Shown: piece after piece, positions 13,144 to 15,289 of the stretch
Position numbering within the stretch: position 1 is the first letter of the stretch
Layout of the letters: each line of letters opens with the position of its first letter
Assembly (NCBI GenBank): GCA_004356215.1
Contig: SMXR01000055.1
Span: 1-15,289, forward strand
Direction of reading: 5' to 3'
Length of the DNA stretch: 15,289 bases
DNA from: Alphaproteobacteria bacterium
GTDB lineage: Bacteria > Pseudomonadota > Alphaproteobacteria > Sphingomonadales > SMXR01
The notes under the pieces: model-generated
What the model was told of the DNA's origin: nothing
The model's database searches: none
The model's input: the letters and a program-made list of their open reading frames with translations, nothing else
Made by a program: the position numbers and the translations under genes

Positions 13144-15289
13144 ATGAGTACCCAAAAAGTTCCGGAAGGTCAGATCATAGACACGCCCTTCGCAGGCGCC
13201 TTGAGTGAGCGCTATTTGTCGTATGCCCTGTCGACAATTATGGCGCGCTCATTGCCCGATGTCCGCGATGGCCTGAAGCCGGTTCATCGGCGCCTGTTAT
13301 ACGCCATGCGGCTTTTGAAACTGGATCCCGAAATGGGCTTCAAAAAGTGTGCGCGGGTGGTCGGCGATGTTATTGGCAAGTACCATCCTCACGGCGATCA
13401 ATCGGTTTATGATGCCATGGTGCGCCTGGCCCAGGATTTTTCCGTCAGGTACCCGCTGGTCGATGGCCAGGGTAACTTCGGTAACGTTGATGGCGATAAC
13501 GCGGCGGCCATGCGTTATACCGAAGCGCGCCTGACCGAGGTCGCCAAGCTCCTGATGGATGGGTTGGGTGAAGAATGCGTCGATTTTCGCGAAACCTATG
13601 ACGGTGAAGAGGAAGAACCAGTGGTTATGCCTGCTGGCTTTCCCAACCTTCTGGCCAATGGCGCCACCGGCATTGCGGTCGGAATGGCAACCTCAATCCC
13701 GCCCCACAATGTTGCCGAGCTGGCCAACGCCCTGATCGCGTTGGTCAATCTGAAGACCGGTAAACGCAAAAACCTTTCCGACCGGCAACTGGTGGAAAAA
13801 GTTAAAGGGCCCGATTTCCCGACCGGCGGAATTGTAGTCGAACCGTTTGAAAATATCCTGAAAGCCTATGAAACCGGCCGCGGGTCGTTTCGTTTGCGCG
13901 CCTGCTGGGACAAGGAAGACCTGGGCCGCGGTAATTACCAGATTGCGGTGACGGCAATTCCGTACCAGGTGCAAAAGTCAAGATTGATTGAACGCATCGC
14001 CTATTTGATCAATGAGAAAAAACTCCCGGTTCTGGCCAACGTCCAGGACGAATCCACCGAAGAGGTCCGTATCGTCCTCGAGCCAAAAAACCGGGCGGTT
14101 GAAGCCGATGCCCTGATGGAAACCCTGTTTCGCCTGACCGACCTTGAGGTGAGGATATCCCTCAACCTGAATGTCCTCGATAAAAACCGGGTGCCCAAGG
14201 TGATGTCGCTCAGGGAAGCGCTCGAAGCCTATCTTGAACATCGTTACGAGGTATTGGAGCGGCGCGCCCATTTCCGGCTTGATAAGGTTATCAGACGCAT
14301 GGAAATCCTCGACGGGTACCTGATCGTCTTTTTAAATTTGGACGAGGTTATCCGGATTGTCCGCGAAGAAGATCACCCCAAGCAGAACCTGATGGCGACC
14401 TTCAGGCTGACCGAGGTTCAGGCCGAGGCTATTTTGAACATGCGGCTGCGGTCATTGCGCAAGCTTGAGGAAATCGAGCTGAAAAGCGAACATAGGGCGC
14501 TTGGCCATGAACGCCTGGCACTTGAAGACCTGCTTCAGCACGATGAGCGCAAATGGGAAGAAATCGGTGAGGATCTGGAGGCGCTGAAAGAAGCCTATGG
14601 CCCCAAAACCGATCTGGGCAAGCGCCGGACGACCTTCTCTGATGCCCCGACCGCTGAAGTGATTCCGTTCGAGAAAATGGTGGAACGCGAGCCGATCACC
14701 GTAATTTGCTCTAAAATGGGCTGGGTGCGGGCCATGAAGGGTCACTTGGATGACCCTGGTGAGGTAAAGTACAAGGAAGGCGACGCGGGCCGCTTTTTCT
14801 TCAAGGCCTATACCACCGACCGGCTTCTGATTTTCGCCACCAATGGCCGGTTTTATACCATCACAGGTGACAAGCTGCCCTCAGGGAGGGGGCATGGTGA
14901 ACCGCTCCGGCTGATGATTGATCTTGGTGCCGAGGAGGATATCGTTTCTTTCTTCCCCTATGCCAAAGGGGGCAAGGTGCTGGTGGCGTCTTCGATAGGC
15001 AAGGGCTTTATCGCCGATATGGAAAGTTTGCTGGCCCAGACCAGAGGCGGCAAACAGGTGATGAACGTCAAAGACAAGGTCAAAGCCAAGGTCTGCACCC
15101 CGGCGGGGGGTGACCACATTGCGGTTTTGGGCGAAAACAAAAAGCTGCTGATTTTCAAGACGTCAGAGGTCAGCGAACTCACCCGCGGTCAAGGGGTCAA
15201 ACTGCAGGGCTATAAAAAGGGCGGCCTGGCGGATGTCAAAACTTTTAATCTCATAGACGGCCTGACCTGGACCATGGGCGGCAAGCATG
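13144..15289 (+). CDS. parC: DNA topoisomerase IV subunit A (3' end outside window)
   Basis: Breaks and rejoins DNA to unlink daughter chromosomes, with ParE supplying ATPase. The frame is open from ATG 13144 to the window edge, 715 codons; alphaproteobacterial ParC is about 740-780, so only a short C-terminal piece is missing. The start is followed by ALSERYLSYALSTIMARSLPDVRDGLKPVHRR, then GKYHPHGDQSVYDAMVRLAQ, VDGQGNFGNVDGDNAAAMRYTEARL with catalytic Tyr125, and PPHNVAEL. NVDGDNAAAMRYTEARL and the lack of the GyrA SIDGDSAAA form favour ParC over GyrA. The C-terminal beta-pinwheel region begins near residue 515. At the quinolone-resistance positions, Gln86 replaces E. coli Ser80 and Asp90 replaces Glu84. 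A stop codon upstream in frame (13120) rules out a longer ATG start. Confidence 0.95.
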   Translation, partial: MSTQKVPEGQIIDTPFAGALSERYLSYALSTIMARSLPDVRDGLKPVHRRLLYAMRLLKLDPEMGFKKCARVVGDVIGKYHPHGDQSVYDAMVRLAQDFSVRYPLVDGQGNFGNVDGDNAAAMRYTEARLTEVAKLLMDGLGEECVDFRETYDGEEEEPVVMPAGFPNLLANGATGIAVGMATSIPPHNVAELANALIALVNLKTGKRKNLSDRQLVEKVKGPDFPTGGIVVEPFENILKAYETGRGSFRLRACWDKEDLGRGNYQIAVTAIPYQVQKSRLIERIAYLINEKKLPVLANVQDESTEEVRIVLEPKNRAVEADALMETLFRLTDLEVRISLNLNVLDKNRVPKVMSLREALEAYLEHRYEVLERRAHFRLDKVIRRMEILDGYLIVFLNLDEVIRIVREEDHPKQNLMATFRLTEVQAEAILNMRLRSLRKLEEIELKSEHRALGHERLALEDLLQHDERKWEEIGEDLEALKEAYGPKTDLGKRRTTFSDAPTAEVIPFEKMVEREPITVICSKMGWVRAMKGHLDDPGEVKYKEGDAGRFFFKAYTTDRLLIFATNGRFYTITGDKLPSGRGHGEPLRLMIDLGAEEDIVSFFPYAKGGKVLVASSIGKGFIADMESLLAQTRGGKQVMNVKDKVKAKVCTPAGGDHIAVLGENKKLLIFKTSEVSELTRGQGVKLQGYKKGGLADVKTFNLIDGLTWTMGGKH

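Noticed and set aside
1..15289. Mobile elements, CRISPR arrays, tRNA, tmRNA or defence genes
   Set aside because: No transposase, terminal repeats, regular repeat-spacer pattern or RNA gene could be recognised; nearly all the DNA is accounted for by identified genes.

Overview
The window is a chromosomal segment of an alphaproteobacterium with roughly balanced base composition. The order rpoZ, rel (RSH), pyrE, DUF2062 gene, pdxJ, acpS, lepB, rnc, era, recO, parC is a well-known alphaproteobacterial housekeeping neighbourhood, and the proteins have alphaproteobacterial character (bifunctional Rel, RNase III with a YQRLEFLGD signature, ParC with HPHGDQSVYDAM). The genus cannot be named from sequence alone.

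Left part (1-4132). The window opens inside smpB, of which the last 85 codons are seen. A 183-bp gap with a strong Shine-Dalgarno (SD) site leads to a lipoprotein M13 (PepO/neprilysin-like) zinc metallopeptidase, closed by a hairpin terminator with a UUCG tetraloop. Converging on this terminator is a minus-strand pair, a family 5-like [4Fe-4S] uracil-DNA glycosylase followed 6 bp later by a CDF (CzcD/ZitB-like) divalent-cation exporter. These three genes look like accessory content set into an otherwise housekeeping locus.

Middle (4133-5250). folK (GTG start) runs divergently from the glycosylase. rpoZ has its own good promoter, a long acidic tail and a rho-independent terminator, so it is probably transcribed mainly alone. 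A second good promoter sits between that terminator and rel. Both promoters carry a perfect 7-4-7 dyad on a core element (-35 for rpoZ, -10 for rel).

Right part (5252-15289). rel, pyrE, DUF2062, pdxJ, acpS, lepB, rnc, era and recO are tightly packed on the plus strand with several ATGA overlaps; lepB has a possible extra promoter. The genes cover the stringent response, pyrimidine and PLP synthesis, acyl-carrier-protein activation, signal peptide cleavage, rRNA processing and ribosome assembly, and recombinational repair. parC follows with an extended -10 placed so that transcription should begin at the A of its ATG, that is, a predicted leaderless mRNA. parC runs off the right edge, probably lacking only a few dozen codons.

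I found no mobile element, CRISPR array, tRNA, rRNA, phage or defence gene, and no wholly new system. The items most worth a second look are regulatory: the leaderless parC, the promoter dyads at rpoZ and rel, the repeat and hairpin leader of the peptidase gene, and the conserved but functionally obscure DUF2062 gene inside the operon.
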